Below, piece after piece: positions 17,566-26,847 of a stretch of DNA of 64,000 bases. A program made the translations under genes and the position numbers. Each line of letters begins with the position of its first letter. Within the stretch, counting starts at the first letter, position 1. Origin of the DNA: an uncultured Bacteroidales bacterium (GTDB lineage Bacteria; Bacteroidota; Bacteroidia; Bacteroidales; WCHB1-69); contig CAMHNQ010000006.1 of the NCBI GenBank assembly GCA_946186495.1, positions 1 to 64,000 of the forward strand, in the 5' to 3' direction. Under the pieces are notes generated by a model, which ran no database searches, was not told the origin of the DNA, and was given only the letters and a program-made list of their open reading frames with translations.

Positions 17566-19056
17566 TTATTTACCTTTGGTTTGGGAACCGACACGAGACA
17601 TTGCGCAGCGGAATCCTATATAGTCAGTGGACTCGTCTTCATCAAGGTAGCGGCGTGCGCCTGGGGAGGACCAGTAGGGGATGTCTTTCCAGGAGCCGCC
17701 TTTGTAGACGCGCGCATGGTCACTGACGAGCGAGAAGTCATAGTCGGCCGTGTTTTTGGTGTACATCAGGTCTGTGGCCTCCGTGTTGCTGGTGGCATTC
17801 TTCCAGTCTTCTGTGTTTTTGAGGGACTCCCAGTCGCCATCCAGATAGTTCTTATTGTCGGCGGCGCGGTAGTTGCGTCTTCTGTCGTTCTTGAAGTCTG
17901 ACACGGGTACCATGGGGATTTTACCCACGCTGTCACGTTCAGCTACGGTACCGTCTTCCAGGAGTTTCTTTGTCTCGAAGTAGTTACCGCGGAACGGGTT
18001 GTATTCAGTCACATCGTCGTGGGATGTTTGTCTATACACATCCATGACCCATTCGGAGACGTTACCGCCCATTTGGTAGAGGCCGTAGTCGTTAGGCCAG
18101 TCGGCTCTGACTTCTTTCGTATAGAATCCGCCATCGTTGAGAGCGCTTGCGACACCCATGTAGTCGCCACGGCCACGACGGATGTTGTTGATGAAGTCAC
18201 CATAGTATTTTTTGTCTTCGGTACGGAGTTGTTGTCCGTTCCAGGGGTATACTTTACGTTCGAGGACGCGTTCGTTGAGGGTGTTGCCGATGGTGGCGTA
18301 GGCAGCGTACTCCCATTCAGCTTCGGTAGGCAGTCGGTATTTCGGCAGCAGGATACCGTCTTCCATCTTCACATTGCGGTATTCTCCGCTGGAGATGTAT
18401 CTGAGGCGTTTTTGGCCTTCCGCCTCATACGACTCATAGGTGAGGTAGGCGTCGGTGTTGAAGTAGCCTTCGGCGGAGGGGGTTTCCGCGAACTCGATAT
18501 AGCCGCGGTCCACCAGGATTTGTTCGTTGACACGGTCGGTACGCCATGCGGCATAGTTGGTGGCCTGGAGCCAGCTCACACCCACGACGGGGTAAAAGCG
18601 ATAGGCGGGGTGACGGAAGTAGTTCTCTACAACGGGTTCGTTGTATCCCAAGCGGTTGCGCCAGACGGCCTCGTCCGGAACAGCATTGTCATAGACCACT
18701 TTCAAGTCTTGAGGGATAAAGACGCGTTCCAGCCAATAGAGGTATTCGAGGTAATCGACATTTGCAATTTCGCATTCGTCCATATAGAACGAGGCGACGG
18801 AGACGCGGCGAGGGGTGTTGTTCCAGTCTTTCATCACGTCTTCCTCCATCTGGCCCATCACATATGAACCGCCTTCGATGAACACGAGTCCGGGGCCGGT
18901 GGCCTGCTCCTCAAAGGGGGCCACTTCGAAGCCGCCGTTTTTGGCGTCATTGTAGTTCCAGCCGGTAGTGGCGGACTTCTGTTTCTTGCAAGCCGACATG
19001 CTTAACAGCAGCGCTGCAATGGTGAATAATCCGAATAATTTCTTTCCTGTATTCAT
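17566..19056 (-). CDS. gldJ: GldJ-like T9SS/gliding lipoprotein (formylglycine-generating-enzyme fold)
   Basis: 496 residues. A lipoprotein signal ends LLLSMSAC. The rest is a formylglycine-generating-enzyme/SUMF1 fold, with PGLVFIEGGSYVMG, the SFYMDECEIANVDYLEYL segment, LPTEAEWEYAA, YQMGGNVSEWVMD, VYKGGSWKD and a final YIGFRCA. The opening pattern (TGWNYNDAKNGGF, then DDVMxDWNNTP and WLERVF) resembles GldJ more than PorK/GldK. The neighbours support this, since porU, porV and gldJ lie together in Flavobacterium. In gliding bacteria GldJ stabilises GldK and the secretion complex. The start at 19056 (MNTGKK) gives a proper signal; the nine upstream residues do not. It is 42 bp downstream of the PorP/SprF-like gene. 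PorK/GldK remains the alternative. Confidence 0.72.
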   Translation of the reverse strand: MNTGKKLFGLFTIAALLLSMSACKKQKSATTGWNYNDAKNGGFEVAPFEEQATGPGLVFIEGGSYVMGQMEEDVMKDWNNTPRRVSVASFYMDECEIANVDYLEYLYWLERVFIPQDLKVVYDNAVPDEAVWRNRLGYNEPVVENYFRHPAYRFYPVVGVSWLQATNYAAWRTDRVNEQILVDRGYIEFAETPSAEGYFNTDAYLTYESYEAEGQKRLRYISSGEYRNVKMEDGILLPKYRLPTEAEWEYAAYATIGNTLNERVLERKVYPWNGQQLRTEDKKYYGDFINNIRRGRGDYMGVASALNDGGFYTKEVRADWPNDYGLYQMGGNVSEWVMDVYRQTSHDDVTEYNPFRGNYFETKKLLEDGTVAERDSVGKIPMVPVSDFKNDRRRNYRAADNKNYLDGDWESLKNTEDWKNATSNTEATDLMYTKNTADYDFSLVSDHARVYKGGSWKDIPYWSSPGARRYLDEDESTDYIGFRCAMSRVGSQTKGK

Positions 19057-19098
19057 TTTATTATTGTTTTTCCAATCTGTCAATATTAAACTATGCGG

Positions 19099-20178
19099 TT
19101 AGAATGAGGGGCATTTCAGGTCTTTCAGAGCTTTGCGCTTGTTGGGGCAAGGGAGCAGGAACTGCAGGGAGACCTCGTGGGCGCCACCGGAGTAGTTGGC
19201 CAGTTTGCTGATGGTTGCATCGTAGGAATAGGCAACCTTGAACCATTCGTATTCCACGCCGAACATGATGATGAAAGCGTCCATATTGTGGTAGGAGACC
19301 GGTTGGGTGATGGCCACGCCGTTGGTGTCCATACCCATGAACTGTTCGCCTTTATAGGTCAGGCCGTGACGCAGCCACATGCCGACAGTGAAAGGGTAGA
19401 AGTTGAGGTAGAAGCCCTCGCTGAAATAGTTGAAGTTTTGTTGATGCTGGTAGATGAAGTTCGGGCTGATGGAAATATCGCCGAAAGAGGTTTCCTTCTT
19501 GCTTTTGCGCTTGAGGTCAAAGTAGGCACCGACGTGTGCTGTCCATTTGACAGGACGGTAGTCGTAGGCTCCAAGGCCGTCGGAGATGAAGCCTTTGGCA
19601 CCGATGATGGGTACGATATGGTGGGCAGCCACGCCGAAATAGACGTGCGGCGTGTATCCCAGGATGCCGGCTGCCATGTCGAACGAATGGATGGTGAGCT
19701 GATTAGGCTGGAGTTCCGCCGTTTGATAGACCACCCCGTATTTGGGATCTATCATGTCGCCGAAGACCAGTTTGTCCCAATTGAGGCCGCGGTTCTCGTA
19801 GGTAGCTTGCAGTGCAAAGCGAAGGTTGAATTTCTTGGAGACCTTCAGCTTAAAAGAGTACATTGCGCTGGCAGTGTAGGTGTTGATAATGCCACCTTCT
19901 CCGGCGCGGTCACCAAATAGCAATACGCCCACACCGCCCGACAGTTTGTCGAAGTGCTCGTCGTATGAGGCGGAGAAAGTCATGAATGTCCCGGGAAGCG
20001 AAGGCCACTGGTCGCGAAAATGCAACGAAAGGCGCGGGCAGACGTTCGTCCCCGCAAACGCCGGATTCAAATACAGCGGATTGGCATAATATTGGGAAAA
20101 CAAGGCATCCTGAGCCGTTCCGCGCAATCCGGCCAATGTCATGACAAGGGTAACTATGATTGCAAATCGTTTATTCAT
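19099..20178 (-). CDS. PorP/SprF family type IX secretion outer membrane protein
   Basis: 359 residues. A signal peptide (MNKRFAIIVTLVMTLAGLRGTAQ) is followed by the family opening DALFSQYYANPLYLNPAFAGT and a beta-barrel of alternating aromatic strands. The conserved LSLHFRDQWPSLPGTF also fits. PorP/SprF proteins are outer membrane partners of the T9SS or of its secreted adhesins. First gene of a unit with the GldJ-like gene. The start at 20178 is chosen because the -7 box lies 20 nt upstream; an earlier in-frame start would fall in the promoter. This family has many paralogues, so equivalence to PorP itself is not certain. Confidence 0.88.
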   Translation of the reverse strand: MNKRFAIIVTLVMTLAGLRGTAQDALFSQYYANPLYLNPAFAGTNVCPRLSLHFRDQWPSLPGTFMTFSASYDEHFDKLSGGVGVLLFGDRAGEGGIINTYTASAMYSFKLKVSKKFNLRFALQATYENRGLNWDKLVFGDMIDPKYGVVYQTAELQPNQLTIHSFDMAAGILGYTPHVYFGVAAHHIVPIIGAKGFISDGLGAYDYRPVKWTAHVGAYFDLKRKSKKETSFGDISISPNFIYQHQQNFNYFSEGFYLNFYPFTVGMWLRHGLTYKGEQFMGMDTNGVAITQPVSYHNMDAFIIMFGVEYEWFKVAYSYDATISKLANYSGGAHEVSLQFLLPCPNKRKALKDLKCPSF

Positions 20179-20197
20179 ATCTCTATATTTAAGCGGG

Positions 20198-20205
20198 CAA
20201 AGATA
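20198..20205 (-). promoter_or_regulatory. Promoter -7 box of the PorP/SprF-gldJ unit
   Basis: Minus strand TATCTTTG followed by CCCGC, 20 nt upstream of the start at 20178. Confidence 0.72.
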
Positions 20206-20314
20206 CATTTTTTTTTAACGCTCAAAAGCCCCTTTTTGTTACATTTTTTCTTGTAATAATTTTAACGCGTTTCCGTTAGGAAAATTGCATGTTCTTCTTT
20301 TAATCTAACGAATA

Positions 20315-23300
20315 ATGGAAAAAAAATCTTGGGTACATTTTTTATTTTTTATTCTGATATTATTTCAAATCACTGATATTCAAGCAAAAAAAATTCAAAA
20401 AACTATCTCTTTCCAATGGGGAGAACCTGTGGTGAACCTCTTCTCGGACGGTCATGAACAAACTCTCCTGTGGTTCGACGGCGCGATTTACGGGAATGCT
20501 CACACGGCTTTACCCGCCTATTTTGAAATCATTCCTGTTGAAAACTTTTTTTCAAGCTATGAGGTCCGGGTCATACGGGAAGAATTTGAGGATATGGCCG
20601 CAGCAGACTGTCAATTAGTAACTTCCGATTTTCATCAGAAAGACGTGTCCTATGCAGTCTCTTCCGTTTCTGACCGTCGCGAGGTGTTTGCCCAGCTCTC
20701 CTTCATCCCGATTGTGGAAACCGCCCCGGGCAAATACAGACGCTTGGTGTCCGTGACATTGGAAATCGAAGGCAAAGCCGTAAGCAGCCAGAAAGGCACC
20801 CGTGAATATGCCTCGCAGTCTGTGTTGGCTAACGGCACTTGGTACCGTTTTTCCCTCTCGCAAACAGGTGTCTATAAGGTTACCTATCAGGATTTGGTCG
20901 CCATGGGCATGTCATCCCCCATAAATTCCTCACAGATAGCTCTTTTCGGAAATGGCGGACGGATGTTGCCGGAGGCTAACTCCGCAGCCCGCCCGGATGA
21001 CCTTCAGGAAATCCCCATTCAAATGAAAGACGGCGACGACGGGACTTTCGACAACGGTGACTATTTCCTCTTTTACGGCCTCTCTCCCCACGCGGTCGTC
21101 TATGACACGGCTGGCCAACGCTTCACACACGCCTACAACGTCTACGATGACGCTTCGTTCTACTTCGTGACCTCAACTCCCGGAGTAGGTGAGAAAAAAC
21201 GGATTCAGACCGTTGATAATGAAAACGCCAATGCTAATGTCAGTGTCCAGGATTTCACTTTTTTCGACTTCCATGAAGAGGATGTGACGAACTTGTGTGA
21301 GTCGGGAAGGACTTGGTTCGGCGACCGTTACGACATCACCCTGAATCGTAGTTATGCTTTTCGCCTCCCCGGAGTGCCTGTGGGGAACGGCCGTGTGACA
21401 GTTCGGGCCGCCTCCACAGCCACAACGACATCAGCTTTTCAAGTACACGTGAATCAAGTAAATATCGGAAATTCTGTGATTGGCATGGTGGAAAGCACCA
21501 CATTTGCCTGCATTACCGTGAACGACCTTGTCTGTTCATCCGACTCACGCGACTTGAATGTCTCCCTGACATACAACAAACCGACAAATTCCGCCGTGGC
21601 GTACTTGGACTGGATAGAAGTTGAGATGCAATGCCCCATCATGCTGCGTAATGGCCAGACCTCCTTCCGAAACCCTTCCACGGTTGGGCCGGGCAACGTT
21701 GCAGAGTTCCACATCTCAGGCGTGGGGGCCTCAGTGACGGTTTGGGATGTCACCAATCCATCTGAGACGATGCGGCACGCCCTGACATCAGACGGGCAAG
21801 GGGTACATTTCAAGTCTCCGACCGATAAATTGCGGGAATTTGTCGTTTTTGATGGTTCCCGTTATCTGACGGTGAATCCCTTGTCTTCGGTTGCCAATCA
21901 GAACTTGCATGCCACCGGCGCAGTGGACATGGTGATTGTGTCCGACCCCGCATTTTTGTCGCAGGCCAACCGCCTGGCCCAATTCCGCGCTGAAAACGAT
22001 GGCCTGTCAGTGAAGGTGGTGACAACAGAGCAGGTTTACAACGAATTTTCCAGTGGCTCTCAGGATCCCATCGCCATTCGTGATTACATGAAAATGATTT
22101 ATGACCGGACAAACAAGGAGTATCCCAAATATTTGCTTCTCTTCGGGCGGCCCTGCTACGATTTCCGCGGGCGCAATACCGGAACTGCCATATATGTCCC
22201 CAACTATCAATACAATATTGAATACAATATGACAGCTCGGCCGAAGAACTATTATTATATGTCCGACCTTTCCCACCAATATTCCAATGACGACGTGCTG
22301 GGGTTGCTGGACGACAATGAGGGGCAGGAAGGAGTCGGGCTTTTTGATTTGGGGATAGGCCGGTTTCCATGCACGTCCGTTTCCCAGGCAGCCGTGGCGG
22401 TGGACAAGAGCATCCGTTATACGGAGAAACGAAACCTGTTGGGCGAGAACACCGCGCAGGTGTCCAATTTCGGCGATTGGCGCAACGTGATGGCCTTTGT
22501 GGCGGATGACGAGGAACGGAATGAGTTTATCAGCAATGCGGACAGCTTCACGAAGAATGTGGCCGAGTTCAACCCGAACATCAATTTCGACAAGATATAT
22601 CTGGATGCATACCAGCAGGTCTCCAATGCCGGAGGGCAACGCTATCCGGACGCCGTCACCGACATCAACAATCGCATGAATCGCGGGTCGTTGTTTTTCA
22701 CTTATATCGGCCATAGCGGAAAAGACGGCTGGGCGGCGGAGCGTGTGTTGGAAAACTCGGACATAAACAAGTGGCGCAACACTTACAACATGCCCGCGAT
22801 GCTCTCTCTGTCGTGTACGTTCGCTTACTATGACAGGCCTGCCGACTCCCCGTCGGACATGATTTTCTTCAACCCCAACGGAGGAGCCGTGGCCGTCATC
22901 GCAGCCACTCGCGAGGCTTGGTCATACCCGAACAACAGATACGGAGACATGATATTCAAACTGATGTTCCAAAAGGATGAAAACAACAATTACTATTCCA
23001 TCAGTGATTTGGAGCGTATTTGCAAAAACAGGTGCGGCGGCAGTTCCGCGAATATCTCCCTGGCCATGTTTGTGCTCTTCGGTGACCCTTCCATAAGGTT
23101 GTCGGTCCCGACCTACAACATCGTGACCGACTCCATCAACCATCGGCCGGTGAGCGGCAGCGCCGACACGGTTCGCGCCCTCTCCTTAGTGACGGTATGC
23201 GGCCGGGTGACGGATGCCGGCCTCCAGACCATCTCCTCGTTCAATGGAAGTGTCTTCCCGTTGGTATACGACAAGAAAGTGATAGCCCGCACGCTGCTGA

Positions 23301-24196
23301 ACGACCCCGCCCCGAATTTGGAACCGTTTGAATTCGAAGTGCAGAAAAGTGTGCTGTTCAAGGGGAACGCAACGGTTAAGGATGGCCGGTTCCAGTTCTC
23401 GTTCTATGTTCCCAAAGATATCGACTACAACTACGGAAACGGGAAAATCAGCTATTATGGACGTACAGACCGCGTGGATGCTGCGGGGGCATTCACGGAC
23501 TTCATCATCGGGGGCATGGATACCGCAGGTGTAGAAGATGACGAGACTCCTGTAATCGAATTATATATGAATGACGAAAACTTCGTCAATGGCGGCATTA
23601 CTGGGACGGACCCGGTCTTGGTAGCCAAGATTTCCGACAATTTCGGCATAAACACCACGGGGAACGGGATTGGACACGACCTTACCTGTGTGTTGGACAA
23701 CAATACCGGCAGCAAGGCCGTGCTTAACGACTATTACCAGACCGAAAAAGACAGCTTCAACTGCGGGACGGTGCGCTATCCCTTGCAGAATCTGGCCCCA
23801 GGCGAGCATACGGTCACGGTGCGCGCGTGGGACGTCAACAACAACAGTGCCGAACAGACGCTCTCGTTCAGGGTGATTAGCGAAGACAAACTGGAACTCA
23901 GCCATGTGCTGAACTATCCGAACCCGTTCACTTCACATACGGATTTCTTTTTCGAACACAACCAGCCAGGGGGGACGTTCGACATCCAAGTGAACATCTA
24001 CACAATTTCCGGAAAATTAGTGAGAACCCTTTACGACACTCAATACATGGAGGGTAATCGTTGCCGGGCCATCCCGTGGGATGGTCTCGACGATTTCGGC
24101 GACAGGCTTGCAAGAGGCACCTATCTGTACCGATTGCGGGTGAAGAGTCAGGAAAGCAAAACGGCAGAGGTGATTGAAAAATTGGTCATTCTATAA
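20315..24196 (+). CDS. porU: Type IX secretion system sortase PorU
   Basis: 1293 residues, an outer-surface cysteine protease of peptidase family C25 (gingipain-like). After export PorU removes the C-terminal sorting domain of T9SS cargo and attaches the cargo to anionic LPS. The signal segment is at residues 1-25. The C25 domain (about 540-935) carries the catalytic dyad His 800 (YIGHSG) and Cys 834 (LSLSCTF). The C-terminus is an FlgD-Ig-like sorting-type domain (LNYPNPFTSHT ... GTYLYRLRVKS). It is divergent from the PorP/SprF-gldJ unit, and porV follows 183 bp later. Length matches PorU of other Bacteroidota. No clear TAnnTTTG box was found upstream. Confidence 0.95.
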   Translation: MEKKSWVHFLFFILILFQITDIQAKKIQKTISFQWGEPVVNLFSDGHEQTLLWFDGAIYGNAHTALPAYFEIIPVENFFSSYEVRVIREEFEDMAAADCQLVTSDFHQKDVSYAVSSVSDRREVFAQLSFIPIVETAPGKYRRLVSVTLEIEGKAVSSQKGTREYASQSVLANGTWYRFSLSQTGVYKVTYQDLVAMGMSSPINSSQIALFGNGGRMLPEANSAARPDDLQEIPIQMKDGDDGTFDNGDYFLFYGLSPHAVVYDTAGQRFTHAYNVYDDASFYFVTSTPGVGEKKRIQTVDNENANANVSVQDFTFFDFHEEDVTNLCESGRTWFGDRYDITLNRSYAFRLPGVPVGNGRVTVRAASTATTTSAFQVHVNQVNIGNSVIGMVESTTFACITVNDLVCSSDSRDLNVSLTYNKPTNSAVAYLDWIEVEMQCPIMLRNGQTSFRNPSTVGPGNVAEFHISGVGASVTVWDVTNPSETMRHALTSDGQGVHFKSPTDKLREFVVFDGSRYLTVNPLSSVANQNLHATGAVDMVIVSDPAFLSQANRLAQFRAENDGLSVKVVTTEQVYNEFSSGSQDPIAIRDYMKMIYDRTNKEYPKYLLLFGRPCYDFRGRNTGTAIYVPNYQYNIEYNMTARPKNYYYMSDLSHQYSNDDVLGLLDDNEGQEGVGLFDLGIGRFPCTSVSQAAVAVDKSIRYTEKRNLLGENTAQVSNFGDWRNVMAFVADDEERNEFISNADSFTKNVAEFNPNINFDKIYLDAYQQVSNAGGQRYPDAVTDINNRMNRGSLFFTYIGHSGKDGWAAERVLENSDINKWRNTYNMPAMLSLSCTFAYYDRPADSPSDMIFFNPNGGAVAVIAATREAWSYPNNRYGDMIFKLMFQKDENNNYYSISDLERICKNRCGGSSANISLAMFVLFGDPSIRLSVPTYNIVTDSINHRPVSGSADTVRALSLVTVCGRVTDAGLQTISSFNGSVFPLVYDKKVIARTLLNDPAPNLEPFEFEVQKSVLFKGNATVKDGRFQFSFYVPKDIDYNYGNGKISYYGRTDRVDAAGAFTDFIIGGMDTAGVEDDETPVIELYMNDENFVNGGITGTDPVLVAKISDNFGINTTGNGIGHDLTCVLDNNTGSKAVLNDYYQTEKDSFNCGTVRYPLQNLAPGEHTVTVRAWDVNNNSAEQTLSFRVISEDKLELSHVLNYPNPFTSHTDFFFEHNQPGGTFDIQVNIYTISGKLVRTLYDTQYMEGNRCRAIPWDGLDDFGDRLARGTYLYRLRVKSQESKTAEVIEKLVIL

Positions 24197-24379
24197 CGTT
24201 TAAGGATGAAATACGGATTCTATATTATTAATATTCAGCAATTTGATTTTCATCCGCAAGAAAAAGTGATTTTTTTTTTGAATCGATAAAATAAATCGGA
24301 CAAGTGTACGTTTAGCCGAAAGTTTTTTTTTGAAATACACAAATAGTACAAACAATAAATTAAAAACTCTAAACCACCT

Positions 24380-25645
24380 ATGAGTAAGCAAATAACGAAA
24401 AAAGTAGTCGCAATTTTAACGTTAGTCTTCTTCATTTCCGGTGCGCGTGTGAGCGCACAATACGATCCCACTCAAGGGTCGAATTTTATAGGGCAGGATT
24501 ATCTGAATGCAATCACCACAGCGGTGCCGTTCTTGTCTATTGCTCCCGATTCCCGCGCCGGCGGAATGGGTGACATTGGTTGTGCCACTTCAACGGACGG
24601 GAACTCACAAAGTTACAACCCTGCAAAGTATGCCTTCAGCAAAAATGAATTTGGATTCAGCGTTTCTTACAGTCCATGGCTTCGCAAACTGGTCAACGAC
24701 ATTAACTTGGCCTATTTAACTGGTTATTGGCGTATTACGGATATGGATGCCGTCGCGTTCTCCTTGCGTTATTTTTCATTGGGTGATATCGAGTTCATGG
24801 ATGAGAACGGTGTTAAAATCAGCACACAAAACCCTAATGAGTTCGCCATTGACTTCACCTACTCCCGCAAGCTGATTGACCAACTCTCCATCGCCATCAC
24901 ACCGCGCTTCATCTATTCCAACCTTACCGCCGGGCAGTTCGTGGGTGGCGAGGAGACCAAAGCCGGCCTGGCAGGCGCCGCCGACCTCTCCCTCTTCTAC
25001 GAACAAGATTTTGACGTGAAAGGTTTTGAGAACACCACCTTGCGAGCCGGCCTCAGCATCTCGAACATGGGCAACAAAATGTCCTACTCCTCAGGAACAT
25101 TGCGCCGCGACTTCCTGCCGACCAACTTAAAACTCGGTATCGGCTATGAAATGAACTTTGACGGTTTCAACAAGCTGACAGTCAATGGCGAATTGAACAA
25201 ACTGCTTGTCCCCACAAACCCAATATATCTTCGCGACAGCATAACGGGTCGCATCGTCTATAACGAAGCTGGTGAACCTGTGATTGCCGCCGGCCGAAAT
25301 CCCGATGTCTCCGTCCCACAGGGCATGATCCAGTCTTTCTACGACGCCCCTGGCGGATTCAAGGAGGAAATGCGTGAAATCATGTGGGCTCTGGGGGCTG
25401 AATACAGCTACCGCGACCTTTTCTTCGTACGTTTGGGGTATTTCCATGAGAGCCAATACAAAGGCAACCGCCAGTTCCTCTCCATCGGTGCCGGCATTAA
25501 ATACTCTGTGTTCGGAATTGATGTTTCCTATCTGATTGCCACCAAACAGTACCATCCGCTGGCTAACACGCTGCGTTTTACGCTCAACTTTGATTTCGTC
25601 TCCACAAACAAGAATGAGCTTAAGCAACAAGGGCGATTTAACTAA
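24380..25645 (+). CDS. porV: Type IX secretion outer membrane shuttle protein PorV
   Basis: 421 residues. A signal peptide ends GARVSAQ. The mature protein begins YDPTQGSNFIGQDYLNAITTAVPFLSIAPDSRAGGMGD, the strongly conserved PorV start, and continues as a FadL-like 14-strand barrel. PorV collects cargo with C-terminal signals from the translocon and delivers it to PorU. Its place right after porU is the usual order. The 183-bp gap contains T tracts but no clear promoter or terminator. ispF follows 6 bp downstream. Confidence 0.95.
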   Translation: MSKQITKKVVAILTLVFFISGARVSAQYDPTQGSNFIGQDYLNAITTAVPFLSIAPDSRAGGMGDIGCATSTDGNSQSYNPAKYAFSKNEFGFSVSYSPWLRKLVNDINLAYLTGYWRITDMDAVAFSLRYFSLGDIEFMDENGVKISTQNPNEFAIDFTYSRKLIDQLSIAITPRFIYSNLTAGQFVGGEETKAGLAGAADLSLFYEQDFDVKGFENTTLRAGLSISNMGNKMSYSSGTLRRDFLPTNLKLGIGYEMNFDGFNKLTVNGELNKLLVPTNPIYLRDSITGRIVYNEAGEPVIAAGRNPDVSVPQGMIQSFYDAPGGFKEEMREIMWALGAEYSYRDLFFVRLGYFHESQYKGNRQFLSIGAGIKYSVFGIDVSYLIATKQYHPLANTLRFTLNFDFVSTNKNELKQQGRFN

Positions 25646-25651
25646 CAGATT

Positions 25652-26131
25652 ATGACAGATTTTCGTGTAGGCTTCGGCTACGATTCGCATAGATTCACCC
25701 CCGGCAGACCCTTGGTCATCGGGGGTGTTGTCATTCCATACGAGCTGGGATTGGCCGCCCATTCCGACGGAGACGTGTTAATCCACGCCGTTTGCGACGC
25801 ACTGCTTGGCGCGGCCGGACTTAAAGACATCGGCACCTATTTCCCGGACACGGATGACATGTGGAAAAACGTTGACAGTACGGTGCTGCTGGAGAAAGTA
25901 GTGGCTTTAGCGGCTGAAAAAGGATGGCATGTCAACAATCTGGACTGCACCCTTATCTTGGAGAAACCCAAAATGAAACCGCATGTTGACGCCATCATAG
26001 ACCGCCTCTCACAACTGTTGAAGGTGGACGCCGACCGTGTCGCAGTGAAGGCCAAAACCAATGAAAAGATGGGTTTCACCGGTGCCGGGGAGGGCATTGC
26101 GGCGACAGCTGCCGTGAGCCTGGTCAGATAA
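25652..26131 (+). CDS. ispF: 2-C-methyl-D-erythritol 2,4-cyclodiphosphate synthase
   Basis: 159 residues, full length. It forms MEcPP in the non-mevalonate isoprenoid pathway. The metal ligands D11 and H13 (GYDSH), the LAAHSDGDVLIHAVCDALLGA signature, and the C-terminal KAKTNEKMGFTGAGEGIAA are all present. It is co-transcribed with porV. Its 3' end overlaps the convergent phosphatase gene by 8 bp. Confidence 0.97.
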   Translation: MTDFRVGFGYDSHRFTPGRPLVIGGVVIPYELGLAAHSDGDVLIHAVCDALLGAAGLKDIGTYFPDTDDMWKNVDSTVLLEKVVALAAEKGWHVNNLDCTLILEKPKMKPHVDAIIDRLSQLLKVDADRVAVKAKTNEKMGFTGAGEGIAATAAVSLVR

Positions 26132-26768
26132 GTTCCAATAGTTCGTCAGGACGACGGATGATGTGTTCCGCCCCAGCCGCTTGCAATTCCTCCAACGGCC
26201 GATAACCCCACAGCACACCAACGGAAGAGACTCCCGCGTTGTACGCCAGCTGCATGTCGGTGGCCGTGTCGCCCACATGCATGGTCTCTGACGGTTCGCA
26301 ACCCGTCTCTTCAAGAATATCGTACAAAATTCGGGGATCTGGTTTCACAGGAATGCCATCGCGTTGTCCGAGAACCACGTCAAACCGGACTTCCGGAAAA
26401 TACTTACGCATCAGCGGTTCCACTGCAAGATGCACTTTGTTTGTGGCCACTGCAATCTTCAATCCTCTCCCTTTCAATGAGAGAAGCAGCTCTGAAATTC
26501 CAGGATATGCAGCGGTCTTGTCCTCCTTGTGGATGTCATAATAGTCCACAAATTCCCGTTTGCAGGCTTCTATTCGAGACTCGCGCCGCTCCGGCTCGGG
26601 CAGTATGCGCTCAATTAGCTTGCGCACGCCGTCGCCTACAAAGTAGCGGTAAGCGTCAACGGGGTGCGTCGGAAAACCATGTTGAGACAGCACATGGTTG
26701 GCCGAATCCGCAAGGTCTTCCAACGAATTGAGGAGGGTGCCGTCAAGGTCAAATACGATAAGGTTCAT
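26124..26768 (-). CDS. HAD hydrolase, phosphoglycolate phosphatase-like
   Basis: 214 residues, HAD superfamily with a helical cap. Motif I DLDGT gives the nucleophile D7 and D9. Motif II lies in VATNK, motif III in KPDPR, and motif IV GDTATDM is intact. It resembles Gph, which removes 2-phosphoglycolate, but Bacteroidota have several such paralogues and the substrate may be another sugar or nucleotide phosphate. It overlaps the ispF 3' end tail to tail. Confidence 0.85.
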   Translation of the reverse strand: MNLIVFDLDGTLLNSLEDLADSANHVLSQHGFPTHPVDAYRYFVGDGVRKLIERILPEPERRESRIEACKREFVDYYDIHKEDKTAAYPGISELLLSLKGRGLKIAVATNKVHLAVEPLMRKYFPEVRFDVVLGQRDGIPVKPDPRILYDILEETGCEPSETMHVGDTATDMQLAYNAGVSSVGVLWGYRPLEELQAAGAEHIIRRPDELLELI

Positions 26769-26812
26769 TAAATGGTTAGTGGTTAATGGTTAGTGGTTAA
26801 TGGTTAATGGTT
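26769..26812. repeat. Short tandem repeat of GGTTAAT/GGTTAGT units
   Basis: About six 7-nt units (TGGTTAG/TGGTTAA) run between the phosphatase start and lplA. Low-complexity intergenic repeat; no spacers, so not CRISPR. Confidence 0.75.
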
Positions 26813-26847
26813 ATCATAGGGGGTAGCGAATGGGGCTGAGAAAAGCT

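Noticed and set aside
17566..17589. Assignment of the GldJ-like protein as a sulfatase-modifying enzyme
   Set aside because: It has the fold, but a lipoprotein signal, T9SS neighbours and GldJ-type opening sequence argue for a structural role.
26769..26812. Regular short repeats that might suggest a CRISPR array
   Set aside because: The units are 7 nt, directly adjacent and without spacers; no cas genes are present.
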